From the NCBI GenBank assembly GCA_023634235.1, contig JAMKCF010000002.1, positions 14,751,091 through 14,815,090 on the forward strand: a stretch of DNA of 64,000 bases, given 5' to 3'. Source of the stretch: Pisaster brevispinus (taxonomy: Eukaryota > Echinodermata > Asteroidea > Forcipulatida > Asteriidae). The position numbers and the translations under genes are program-made. Within the stretch, counting starts at the first letter, position 1; each line of letters starts with the position of its first letter. This document shows, in pieces, positions 1 to 10,245 of this stretch. The notes under the pieces were generated by a model that saw nothing but the letters and a program-made list of their open reading frames with translations, did no database searches and was not told the origin of the DNA.

Positions 1-286
1 GGCACATACTTGTTTTGTGTCACATATCATACATGTAGTTATTTTAAGTGAGGGTGACTATTTCAAACTCGTGCATAATGTTTAAGTGCCATTTGAGGAG
101 ATACAACGCTTTGGCTCTAACGTGATGTTTTTAGTCAAGTTGTGCTCAGCAAAGTTGACCGACACTATGTTCATTGTAAGAATCATTTTATTGCAGGCAC
201 TTGTAAAGCATACTTTGTTGACAAGTTTAATATTGTTTGTTTATTGAGTACATGTAGATCGCTGCACATAACAAAAGTGAACGTCC

Positions 287-664
287 ACCTGTGGTTTTTG
301 GAACCATTTAATTGTTTTAACCCTACATGTACATGCAATAAAACTAACCTATGAAAACTTCATTTCAAAAGGTGGTAGCGTTTTTGAGATATCGCCAATA
401 ATTCAGAGCAATTGTATGTCCACACAGGAAGAAAAGTCCGCAATTGGAATACAAAATCTGAGAAACGTTCTCAGATTTCAAACTTTGTGGGATAAAAACT
501 GATATCTTTTTCCACATGTTCCATAACCACATTACTTCGAAGTGAAATGATTCTCAAAATGCTTCAAAAATATTACCGAAAGCTGCTGTACTTCTTAAAC
601 AAGTAATTTTTTTTATTGCCATTAAATTTAAGAGTGATTACCAAATGTACACAGACCCTTTGAA
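287..664 (+). mobile_element. Palindromic MITE, family with full copy at 60849-61256
   Basis: Shares GGTTTTTGGAACC, TTCATTTCAAAAGGTGGT and the right end GATTACCAAATGTAC with the full copy near the right edge. A second, inverted copy lies at 1040-1312, so the two form a large inverted repeat around a TTAA-flanked element. Confidence 0.7.
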
Positions 665-723
665 GGCAGGGTATTGCCTCTGGTATTTTACACCAAAAAT
701 TAATGACCATAAAAATCTACTTG

Positions 724-1015
724 TTAACACGTTGACTGCCGCCTACGAGTATATTCGTAGTAACAGGTGTAACGGATTCTGCCACTACGAGTATACTCGT
801 AGAGAATGAAAGGTCTTTGTATTGTTGATTGAATACACTGGCATCACTGAGAACGCAACAAATATGCTTCTGGCAGTGGTGAGGACATACATCCTTAGAA
901 TTTGTATGTTCAAATTATTTTTGTGTGTGTTTTTGCTGTTGGTATGCGCGCATGCGCACCACACCTGGCAAATGGGAACACCCTACGAATCTATGACCGG
1001 CAGTCAACGTGTTAA
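724..1015 (+). mobile_element. TTAA-flanked MITE (piggyBac-like)
   Basis: TTAA at 724-727 and 1012-1015 bracket perfect 14-bp inverted ends CACGTTGACTGCCG and CGGCAGTCAACGTG. Inside are two short palindromes (CTACGAGTATATTCGTAG and CTACGAGTATACTCGTAG). TTAA duplication is the hallmark of piggyBac-type transposition; no transposase is encoded. Confidence 0.8.
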
Positions 1016-1039
1016 GAACCACTACAGCTGTTGATAATG

Positions 1040-1312
1040 TATAACATTTTGAGAAACGATTCCCTTCAAATGAATGAGGTTTTAGAGCGAGAGATTTAAA
1101 AAAACATTTCAATCTCAGAAACATTTCTGCATGAAACGTTTCCCAGATTGTGTGTTCCAATTACGGATAGCTTTCTTCTTGTGCAGACATAACCGCTCCA
1201 AATTTTTTTGATATCTCAAAAACGCTACCACCTTTTGAAATGAAATTTTCACAGGTTAGTTTCGTTGTGTATATATCTCTACATTTATCAAATGATTCCA
1301 AAAACCAAAGGT
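1040..1312 (-). mobile_element. Palindromic MITE, inverted copy
   Basis: Reverse-complement match to 287-664 (for example CGCTACCACCTTTTGAAATG), truncated at one end. Confidence 0.65.
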
Positions 1313-3045
1313 ACATGTATACCATGTACTGCCTCTGGATTGTTTATTTTTTTTACAATTTTTTGTTTTACCTGGTTTTGATTAAAAGTCATCCGTTATG
1401 AAAAACATGCACTAAAACACTGCTGAGATACAATGTAAAAGAGGATACAAAAAATAAGCTTTCAGAATCAGAAAGTATCAAGAACTGAATAACTGCAGAT
1501 CGTTTTACATTACACTGCCGGCAGACGCACACTGGTGCATTTTCATGTGAATGTAAATCAACAGACACATCTATGACGTCAACCTACTCTTTGCCCTATC
1601 TTCCCGTCCCAAAACAAATCCTTTATCACTTCCATGCCGAGAAAGAAAGGCGACAAAATGCTTGTATCTGTTCGATGAGCACAGCGGCTTGGCCACGGGA
1701 CACTTGGGTTATCAGCAATCAGCACAAACACTTTTTTTGTTTTCTTCACTCTCCTTTTTTCCCTTCTTTTTTTAGGAGAGATGCTTGAGGGCTTGTTTGC
1801 TCTGAAAAGACCGGTCTATTTTGGGTGTCAAGAATACACCGTTCACAGTTTCAAATGGATCGGGATGTGATATGAACACCAAAGTCCGTTATAAATAAAA
1901 GTTGTGTTTTTTTTGGTTTCATTTCCTTTCATTCATTTCATTTATTAATTTCAACGATAAGGACCTTGTTGTTTTTATGCCAAACAATTATCTTGGAGAC
2001 GACTCTTGGTCAATAAACTCCATTTCCTAAAATATGCAAATCCAATTTAATGAAATCCATACACACTGCACTACTGACCTTATATACATGTAGTCACAAG
2101 TCCACAAAATTATAATTATACCCAAATTTTTACAAGATGATAATAACATTATAGAGGGCAAACTAAATGCGTGGCTATTGCACTCTGATTATCAACAATC
2201 TGCACAGACAGTAGGGCCAACAACAAAAATCTTCTGTTTCCGGTTACATGCCATTTTAAAATAGAGTCGGTAGGTCGGAATAGTTCTTTTTAAATTGTTT
2301 TTATTCTGATACGCTTGGCCGGCGAGTGTGTAAAAATGCCCTTTTTAAGTACCAGACTGATGCAATTCAACCCAAAAAACCAGCGAGAGACAAAACCCTG
2401 CTCCAAAAACCCAAAAAAAACTCCAACCCCAAAAAACATCTTCAGTATACACACAGTACTTTAAACTCACATGAGGAGATGGTGCTGGTCAGTATGAAGG
2501 GTCGCGCATAAAGTTAGTGTCGGTCGGATAAACGGAAACAGACCATTTTTTTTGGGGGGGGGGCCCTATACATTTCAGCTAGAAAAATTCCTCTGAACTT
2601 CAAAGCCTTGTGGCTCAGAACTTGCCCTGGACAAAAAAAACATTTTTACAAGATCATTTCAACACTAATGTTTTTTTAATCTACACTTTTTTGTTTTTGT
2701 TGGGTTTTTTTCAGGCTGTTCAGATTAAATTTTTTTAATTAAAGGGGCTGTGTCGTCATGATCAAAAGCAGACCTGTGGCTGTACATGGAAACAAGAACT
2801 CTTTTCAGTTACTGTATGCGTGCGTCATCCCTCTATATCATGTCAATGTAGTTACAGATGCATGCTGTAACTGGGTGAGAATTTGTTCTGGCGTTCCATA
2901 CATGTACAGCCACTACGCCTGCATCATGTCCATCCAGCCACTTTTACGGTAACATTTTCATTTTTGCAAAACACTCGATCATCAGACTAACATTTCATGG
3001 ACACTAGCGGATTATTGAAGCTTCTATTAATTATAATGATTGTCA
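1313..3045. other. Unassigned AT-rich sequence
   Basis: Mostly A/T-rich with homopolymers; short open frames show no conserved motif. I see no gene or repeat that I can name. Confidence 0.5.
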
Positions 3046-3260
3046 TTATTATTACCATCCGAAGGACAAAGCAATTGTGGTATAAAAGCAGGCTTGGAAT
3101 TACACGGAGGCCATGAAAATAGCCCTGCCTCGTCAAAGATGAAATTCCAGGCCTGGTAGAATATCATGCTCAAGGACACAAGTGCCAGGACCAGGACTTG
3201 AACCCACACTCAGGAACACCAGAGCTTCAGTCCGGTGCTTCTGCTTGCTCCTGCTTGACC
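3046..3260 (-). mobile_element. tRNA-derived SINE interrupted by a CAGGCCT-ended MITE
   Basis: SINE core and head (minus strand TGTCCTTGAGCATGATA, GGGTTCAAGTCC) are split at 3089-3155 by a 67-bp element with ends CAGGCTTGGAATT and AATTCCAGGCCTG. This is a nested insertion. Confidence 0.65.
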
Positions 3261-3289
3261 ACGCATGTATGTACATAATGTACAGGGTT

Positions 3290-3495
3290 CGAATTTGGGG
3301 AAAAACCCACAAGACAGCAGGGCTAATACAGCTAAAAACTTTTACTGGACCAGAAAATTTGTTACAAGACCGGAATCAAAATGAGAAGAACACTATCTAC
3401 ACAGCTTCACATTTGAGCTGTTTTAACAAGCATAATTTGTCTTATGGGTAATACTTCAATACTCAACGGTCCAGTGTAAAAATTTGAGCCCTGCC
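3290..3495. repeat. Interspersed repeat, inverted relative to 15260-15620
   Basis: Blocks such as AATTTGGGGAAAAACCCACA, TTGTTACAAGACCGGAATCA and CCAGTGTAAAAATTTGA appear in reverse complement at 15260-15620 in the large REV1 intron. No coding content; family unknown. Confidence 0.55.
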
Positions 3496-5038
3496 TTACA
3501 ACATGTAGGTCCACTGTCTTCACTCTTAATTGCCCTTCAAATTTTGGAATACATTGAGGCCAGAGTTGTAGACTGAACTGACAGACACAGGAAATGATCA
3601 GGAAGCGGCCGGACAAAACACTTTTTAAAGGAGAAGACTTGGCATGGGTGCTTAGAGCTTCAAAGAATATTGATCTACTTTGTACTTTGAAACATGGCTG
3701 TTTGTTGCAGTCACCAAAGCAGAACAATCACCTTACAGCATAGAGAACTATGACACTGTGCACACTGGTGCACTGTGCCCTCAGTAATAATGTTGAAATC
3801 TACTTGTTCACGTCACGTGATTCATCGCAATCATTGACAAGATCTCTTTAGTGTCTATTGTCTAGAAACCAAACATGCCTTTATAACAAAAAGAAAAGAG
3901 AGGAAATGACCGAGCACACAAAACTTTGTACACAGTGTATTTTTTCTTTTTTTTTCAATTCATACAAAACCAAGGACATCAGCTGATCAAAGATATCAAA
4001 GAGCATACCACTACCAGCAAAACCCAAAGGTTATTGTCTAGGGCAAGAATACAGGACAAAGGCCAAAGATCTGCTGAAGTTTTATATAAAGCAAAATACA
4101 TTTTTGTGGGTAAAGAAACCCAAGTGAGTGATTAATAATGGACTATAAAGTTAAATACATGTATGCAGGTGTGCTCTTTTTTGCAGGGAGGGGGGTGCTA
4201 GAAAATACTTTAAATAAAAGGAATAAAGTTAGTGACATTAGCTGTGAGCTTCTTGCATACTTTCTCTCCAACACTTGTCTTTTTTAGAAATTCCAACAAT
4301 GGTTGTACCATGTACCAGCAGGGTTTTTGTTTGTAACATCCCATACATCATGTACATAGATTCTGCCTCTTGATTGGTTTAGACCGTCACATGGCCGGCC
4401 GGGCTGTTGGGGGAGCGAGGGTGGGAACATTTCAATGGTTGCTTTATGTATCCGCTCCGTCTACAACTTGGCCGGCCAGGGGAGGTCGTGAATTGATTGG
4501 CATGATTGGGATCAATCCAAAATGGCCGCGGTCAGTAAACATCGAGGGAAGTAATTCAGAGGAAATTGATTTGGTTTTGTTTAATGATTCAAACACCCAA
4601 ACCACCCCGATCAAGCTAAGACTAAAGACTGGAGTGGAGGTAAGTGAACACCTTGAGCTGGCTTGCCCGTAGGGAATGCGCCTTGAATTTTGTATCAGTA
4701 AGCTTTTATTTTTAAACAAAAAATAGGGCCGGACGTGTGGCCAAGGATTTAGCTTGGTAACACAAGTGGGGCTAGGTCTACATATGATATAGGCCTAAAT
4801 ATTAATAATATTAATATTAATAAATAATTATTGTAAAATCAGAAAATACTTTTTTAAAGAATTCTTGTTATAAAGAGGGCGCAATAATAAAGTTCAACAA
4901 TTGTCAGATTATTTTTATCGATTAGCTTAATTAAAACAAATAGTACAGAACGAGAGAATGAGCAACAAATCAACACAAAACACAAAAACACAGACCCTGG
5001 GGTCACCAAGAACGGGAAATACGAGCAGTGGGTCTTAC
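3496..5038. other. Unassigned sequence with one possible exon
   Basis: It contains the candidate exon at 4370-4639, an ATT/AAT-rich patch (about 4795-4835), and otherwise nothing I can name. Confidence 0.45.
4370..4639 (+). CDS. Possible first coding exon of an unknown gene
   Basis: An open frame of 90 codons ends in phase 0 at a strong donor (GTGGAG then GTAAGTGA). A shorter start at 4502 gives 46 codons. The end reads EEIDLVLFNDSNTQT then TPIKLRLKTGVE and is compositionally protein-like. GC is higher than around it, as in first exons. I do not recognise it, and no second exon could be placed before the palindrome at 5039. Confidence 0.22.
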
Positions 5039-5529
5039 TAATTAGCGTCAACAGGCCCATTTCACGACAACTCAAGACAACTCAAGACAACTCGAGACAA
5101 CTCGAGACAACAGGTTTAAAATACCATCAAATACAATGGTTGTAATCAGAGTGTATCTGGAAACACGTTTAAAACTGACTGGAACCATCGTGCATACATG
5201 TATATTTTTCACGGGAAAAAATGTTTTTTTCGTAAAAATAGTCAACTTTCTCCGTCCGTAGAATTGGCCGACGTGATGCTATTGCGCTTGCGCAATGACT
5301 TTGGACCGCGCAATAGCATCACGTCGGCCAATTCTATAGCTCTACGGACGGAGAAAGTTGACTATTTTTACGAAAAAAACATTTTTTCCCGTGAAAAATA
5401 TGGTTCCAGTCAGTTTTAAACGTGTTTCCAGGTACACTCTGATTACAACCATTGTATTTGATGGTATTTTAAACTTGTTGTCTTGAGTTGTCTTGAGTTG
5501 TCGAGAAATGGGCCTGTTGACGCTAATTA
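5039..5529. mobile_element. 491-bp near-perfect palindrome (foldback/MITE)
   Basis: The arms begin TAATTAGCGTCAACAGGCCC and end GGGCCTGTTGACGCTAATTA, and match inwards to a small GC-rich centre near 5284 (TTGCGCTTGCGCAATGAC). The outer arms hold CAACTCAAGA-type minirepeats, four on the left and two on the right. No coding sequence; likely a foldback or non-autonomous DNA element. Confidence 0.85.
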
Positions 5530-5767
5530 TAGTATGACCGCGAGCAGTCGGCGAAAATGAAAGCCGCTAAAAATTAAAAATTAATCGAATCTTATTTATA
5601 TATTTATATTATTAAATGATCTATAACATCAGTCATCACAGCTGCTTCCTGATATCAATTGTATTCAAAGTACTAGAACACATTTTTACCATGTTTTGAT
5701 TTTCACAATTTAATACAACGCACAAGGGGTTGAAAATAAGGAATAAAACGTCTGAACGATGACTTAC

Positions 5768-5860
5768 CCAGTGTTTTTCCGTTCCTACCAGTACCACGTA
5801 GTCTGATCTTGCCCACACTGTACTGACTGCCACAAAAAAACCTGTACGGCCCACATGCAT
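5768..5860 (-). CDS. Possible first coding exon, minus strand
   Basis: 31 codons (MHVGRTGFFVAVSTVWARS then DYVVLVGTEKHW) end in phase 0 at a good donor, TGG then GTAAGTC. The sequence is protein-like but short, the family is unknown and no following exon was found. It could be chance. Confidence 0.18.
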
Positions 5861-8289
5861 TATGTGTGTTCATCATAATAATTATTTAGACATCCCCAGG
5901 TCCTATGAACAGTTTCGATATTTCTCGATCCCGCCTTCACTCCACGATGTCTAAACAGAGGAATTAATTTCACTTGACAAACGAGGTTGAAATAAAACCT
6001 TTGACAGATCGCTGGTTAACATCCCCTAACGAGCAACATTGACGTCGACAGGATACCAGCGAACAACCTCGGGCCGCTCGACTGACTAGCGATGATGTCA
6101 TCTTTAAAAATTAGAGGGGGGGGGGGGGCGGGTAAATTCAAATCAAGATGCACTTTAAAAGACGATGGAAATGAAAAACTATGTTAACTCAAAATCTTCC
6201 TTCCTAATTTTCTTGTTTTCCGGGGTTTTTTTTGGTGCATTTTGGGGTGCATTTATATTTTTCGATTTGATTTTGGGGCAAGAGCAGGGCAAGGGATCAG
6301 GGCGGGGGGCCCAAACCCCTCACTCCTTTTCCCTTCCTGGTTATGCCACTGACCAACAGACAAGGGTGGTGCAACTAAAATGGCTTCTCTTTTTTTACAT
6401 CCTAAAAGTAAAACTAAGCAGCCAGATTTTACACTCCCGAAAATATATTTGTAGGGCCTACATACTTTTGATTAAAACTCAACTTAAAAGTTGTAACTCC
6501 ACAGCGACTGAACAATGTGTTGAAAACATGTATTTTAAAAAGAGTTTACAAGAAGTAACTATTTATTTAAACTTTCATGAGATTTAAAAAAAAAGTTGCA
6601 GCCTAAAAATAAAGGTGCCGCCGCCAAAAAAAAAAAAAAAAAAAAGCGCCACCTAAAAATTTATTATTTAGTCGCCGCCGGAACGCCGCCCATGCAGCTA
6701 AAACATTTGCCGCCACAATAACAATCGCCGCTTTAAAAAGGCTCAACGTAAATACTTTTGTTTAAAAGGTCGCCGTCGAGGTTTCCACTAGCGCAAACCG
6801 TCACATTTGCCGACAACTAAATTTATTCTATGCTTAATCTGGGGGGAAAAAACATCCCTGAACGAGTAAACTGGCCAGACTCCGTCTTCAAAATGCCAGA
6901 AACTACTTGTCAGCAAAAACAGGCCATTTCTGGGCTAGCTATCCCAAATGCTCCAAATTGAAAGTCAACAAACCCAGGGGCATAATATCAACCAGTTTTT
7001 CAAGAACCCCGGAAAAACGTAGCATTTAAATGTTTGCTTCACAGAAAAAATTGTGGGGTTAGAGGCTCCGCACGTGATTTTGTTTTTTCTATTTTTTGGA
7101 GTACCGCACCAAAAACGATCGGTTCGAAATGCAGTGCGCCCTCTACCGTTTGCTAGCGACAATTAATTCCGAATGAAGCAAGCTTTGTGGGTGCACCCCA
7201 CCAAATAGACTCCAATAGCATAATGCTAAAACTTTAAAATAATAATAAATAAATAAACAAATACATTATTACTGAGAAGCCTCACAGCTTTTTCCCGTAA
7301 AGAGGAAATTATCTATTAACTCTTGAACTTTTATCTTCTACTCACTTTGATATGGGGAGTCCCTGGGCCATCGAGTTATTCTCCCTCCAAATGAAAACAC
7401 CCCTAAGCCGATATAATTTTCCAAATGTCCAAACATCAGTCTTGAAAAATTTTCCTACACATCTCGGCAAATAGGACCATTTATTTCAGAGCCTATGTCA
7501 TCCAAAATACCTCAAGTTGGAGTCAACAACCATGAGGTCATAATCTCCCTATTTAGTGGGGTGCACCCTTGTGGCAGAAAGGCTTGTTGCAGCATGCTAC
7601 GTTTTTCATTCTACTTTATTTAGTTATTCAACAATTGTACAAGTAACTCCAACTCATTAAAACTTGGCAGTGTTTTTTTTTCAAGACTGTATTTATTCTG
7701 TAAAAATATAATTTTATTCATACAAAAAGCAACAAATTAACTTAAAGATGAAGTCAATATCAAGCTCATAACTTAATTGTCAATCCTCCACCAGTGAAAT
7801 TTCAATCTGAAATACTGTTAAATTTGAGAAACTATCATTTTGAAAATTCCCCAAATCCCTGTCACGAACAAAAAACCCTGACATTAAAGGCAGGGTCTAC
7901 TTTTGGTAGTTGTCAAAGACCAGTATCCTCACTTGGTGTATCCCAACATATGCTTACAATAACAAACCTGTGAAAATTTGGGCTCAATTGGTCATCAAAG
8001 TTGCAAGAAAGTAATGAAAAATAATACACCCTTGTTGCATAGAATTATAGGGTACATATTTATTTCAGGATCCATTTTTTCTAAATCTGTAACAAAGTGT
8101 CTTGCAATCTGTCTTTATTGGTCTTGAAGACTTCTCTCCAAAATTGGACTCATCTGAACATCTTCAAGTTGCTCTTGGGTTGTTCTAGGATATAGACGAT
8201 TTTCTACCACAATAATATTAATAATAATACAGCAATTGTAAGGCGTACTTTCGTGTAAAACATTAAAAAGGAGCTGGTCTAGAAGAACA
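5861..8289. other. Unassigned sequence with low-complexity patches
   Basis: Poly-G at about 6114-6128, a poly-A and GCCGCC-rich patch at 6600-6790, and the start of an AAAGGCAGGGTCTACTTTTG element at about 7884. The open frame at 6165-6587 lacks recognisable motifs and I do not call it a gene. Confidence 0.45.
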
Positions 8290-8904
8290 TTAACCCTTTC
8301 CTTACCATAGGCGACTTTAGTCGACTGCACTCATACCCCCCTCTTCCTTACCATTGGCGACTTTAGTCGACCAAGCTTGCACACAAAAAAGCACTCAAGC
8401 CTGAGCATAAAGGCCATTTGTAATAAAGTTGTAGTTTTGTCCATGTTCACCCTCCATACCCGAGCTTACCATCATTGGAAAGAGAGAGATCGGATCTTTC
8501 CAATGGTGGTAAAATAAAATAAGGTTGCTATTATGCAATCTCTTCAAATTGGAATAGAAAGATCCGAAATGCCAAACACCTGCGGAGCGCCATATGGTTG
8601 TGTACAAAAAAGTGTTTGAGATTACAGATTGCACTGAGAAAAGAAAGACCAAGAACTTTGACATTTATTGGACCAATCTCAATGAGTTTTAGATTATATG
8701 AAAGGGAATTTAATAAGGAAGAACTTTTTTATTACTTATTTTGCTGTAAAACAATATCTTCAAGGAGATAATGGAGTTTGTAAAAATGGCCTTTGAACGA
8801 AAGCTTTTTGTTGTGTAAGAATGTGTGCTTCACGCTTGAGTGGTCAAACAATGCGGTCACCAGCGGTTGTTTATGTCCAAACAATTCGGTAACGAAAGGG
8901 TTAA
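8290..8904 (+). mobile_element. TTAA-flanked element (piggyBac-like MITE)
   Basis: TTAA at 8290-8293 and 8901-8904, with ends CCCTTTCCTTACC and GGTAACGAAAGGG as imperfect inverted repeats. Near the left end GGCGACTTTAGTCGAC occurs twice, a subterminal palindrome of the kind seen in piggyBac-type MITEs. It lies within the REV1 3' flank and contains the nearest candidate poly(A) signal for REV1. Confidence 0.7.
8728..8733 (-). terminator. REV1: Candidate REV1 polyadenylation signal
   Basis: Minus-strand AATAAA about 430 bp past the REV1 stop. It lies inside the 8290-8904 element, so REV1 may use a transposon-supplied 3' end, or a site nearer the stop. Confidence 0.25.
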
Positions 8905-9166
8905 GTGAAATTAAAGTATTTTCAAATTGTTGGGAATGCAAGGGTGAACAAACCATGCATTTTCAAAGCATATATATATAACATGCAATTAAATATACAA
9001 CTTTTAAAAGTGAAATATTGTAGGTTTTCAATATATGAACATTGTTATTGTAGTCATCAGCCTATAAGCCTACACCCAAATTCCTTTTGAGAGCACTTCC
9101 CTGTTCTCAGCAGGATATGTCAGAAAAAGTTTTTCTCCACAAATATAGACTTCATCTTAGGTACTT

Positions 9167-9281
9167 TCAAACTCTCTTCAATTTGCTCTTGTAAATCTGT
9201 GAGATTGTGTCTTGTACTCTATCTTGAATGATCTGGTATGCATCTCTCCATGGGGACGTAGACTCCATCTGATTTGCAAGT
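9167..9281 (-). CDS. REV1: REV1 exon 15 (end of C-terminal domain, stop)
   Basis: Residues about 1333-1370. It encodes LANQMESTSPWRDAYQII and ends IYKSKLKRV before TGA at 9167-9169. The spacing matches the last helix of the REV1 C-terminal domain and its short polar tail. The acceptor is CAAAACAG. The first minus-strand AATAAA downstream is at 8728-8733, inside a MITE, so the true 3' end is uncertain. Confidence 0.9.
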
Positions 9282-9462
9282 CTGTTTTGGAATGAAAAAA
9301 AAAAAAACCATCCAAAACAAAATTAATAAATTGCAACAACAATATTAATTTCATTTTTAAAATATTGACACTTCATTATACCATACCATGCTACCTCCCG
9401 ATAAACAGAGAAAACTTGCTTAGCATTAACATTTCCAGTTGCATTTGCATGAAGCATGAACA

Positions 9463-9644
9463 GGGCCCAATTTCATAGAGAAAAAGTGCTTAAAAATTTT
9501 CTGCTAAGCAAATGTAAGCAGGATACCAGTCACAGATTGTACACATGACATGCTATTTTGGCTGTTAACCTTATTCTGGTAAGCATAATTTTGTTGTGCT
9601 TAGATACTTTTTTTGTGCTTAAGCAGCTCTATGAAACTGGGCCC
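9463..9644. mobile_element. Palindromic MITE, GGGCCCAATTTCAT family
   Basis: Inverted ends GGGCCCAATTTCATAGAG and CTCTATGAAACTGGGCCC with a shared middle (AGCAGGATACCAGTCACA, GGTAACCTTATTCTGGTAAG). It lies in REV1 intron 14. Other copies: 49782-49962, 51347-51538, 59559-59733, 63195-63351, and a decayed one at about 9800-9942. Confidence 0.8.
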
Positions 9645-9683
9645 AGGGCTCGTGGGTAGATAACTGAGGATGATAGGAGGTAC

Positions 9684-9786
9684 CTCTTCATTCCTCTCAA
9701 AACATGATCAGTCATCTCTAAGTTTCTATCCATGATGAGTTGATTCAGGTACAGTACAAGGTGGTCTATATCCTCATCTCCAGGCT
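9684..9786 (-). CDS. REV1: REV1 exon 14 (C-terminal domain helices 2-3)
   Basis: Residues about 1299-1333: EPGDEDIDHLVLYLNQLI, then MDRNLEMTDHVLRGMKR, matching the second and third helices of the four-helix REV1 C-terminal domain. The acceptor is TTCCCCAG and the donor GTACCT. It is separated from exon 13 by intron 13, which contains the LINE at 10246-12751. Confidence 0.92.
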
Positions 9787-10156
9787 CTGGGGAAGAACAA
9801 ATATGAAGTAGATAATCTCTACTAAGCAACGATTTGGCAGGGCACCAGTGACAACAATGCAATTTATATGGCATTTTGGGTGGTAAACCTGTTTCCATGA
9901 GCAAAATGTTTTTGTGCGTACCAGCTTTAAGAAACTGGTCCTTGATTTTGTCTTAAGAAGCCCCTCTCTCCTTTTTAAATATTTGAGAGAGTGTGTGTTC
10001 GTCATTGATTTGAGCACTTTGAAGCAATCATTGCTCGAGCTCAGCGTAGAAAATTCACCAAATGCCACTGTACACACACTCAGTGGTCAGCTTGGGATCT
10101 GAACCCGCAACCTCCTGTTTTGTGGATATGAGCTTGCAGTAACACTGCTTCAAACT

Positions 10157-10192
<36 letters not shown>

Positions 10193-10193
10193 G

Positions 10194-10233
<40 letters not shown>

Positions 10234-10245
10234 CCGATCAATCAA
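10157..10245 (+). repeat. TCAA microsatellite, left of LINE, including target-site duplication
   Basis: Roughly twenty ATCA/TCAA units with occasional ACCA and CCGA variants. The last 20 bp, TCAATCAACCGATCAATCAA at 10226-10245, recur on the other side of the LINE. Confidence 0.9.

Noticed and set aside
3407..3727. A 106-codon minus-strand frame
   Set aside because: It overlaps an interspersed repeat (3290-3495) and shows no domain.
6165..6587. A 140-codon plus-strand frame
   Set aside because: Low-complexity start, no recognisable motif, no splice signals or neighbours; likely chance.
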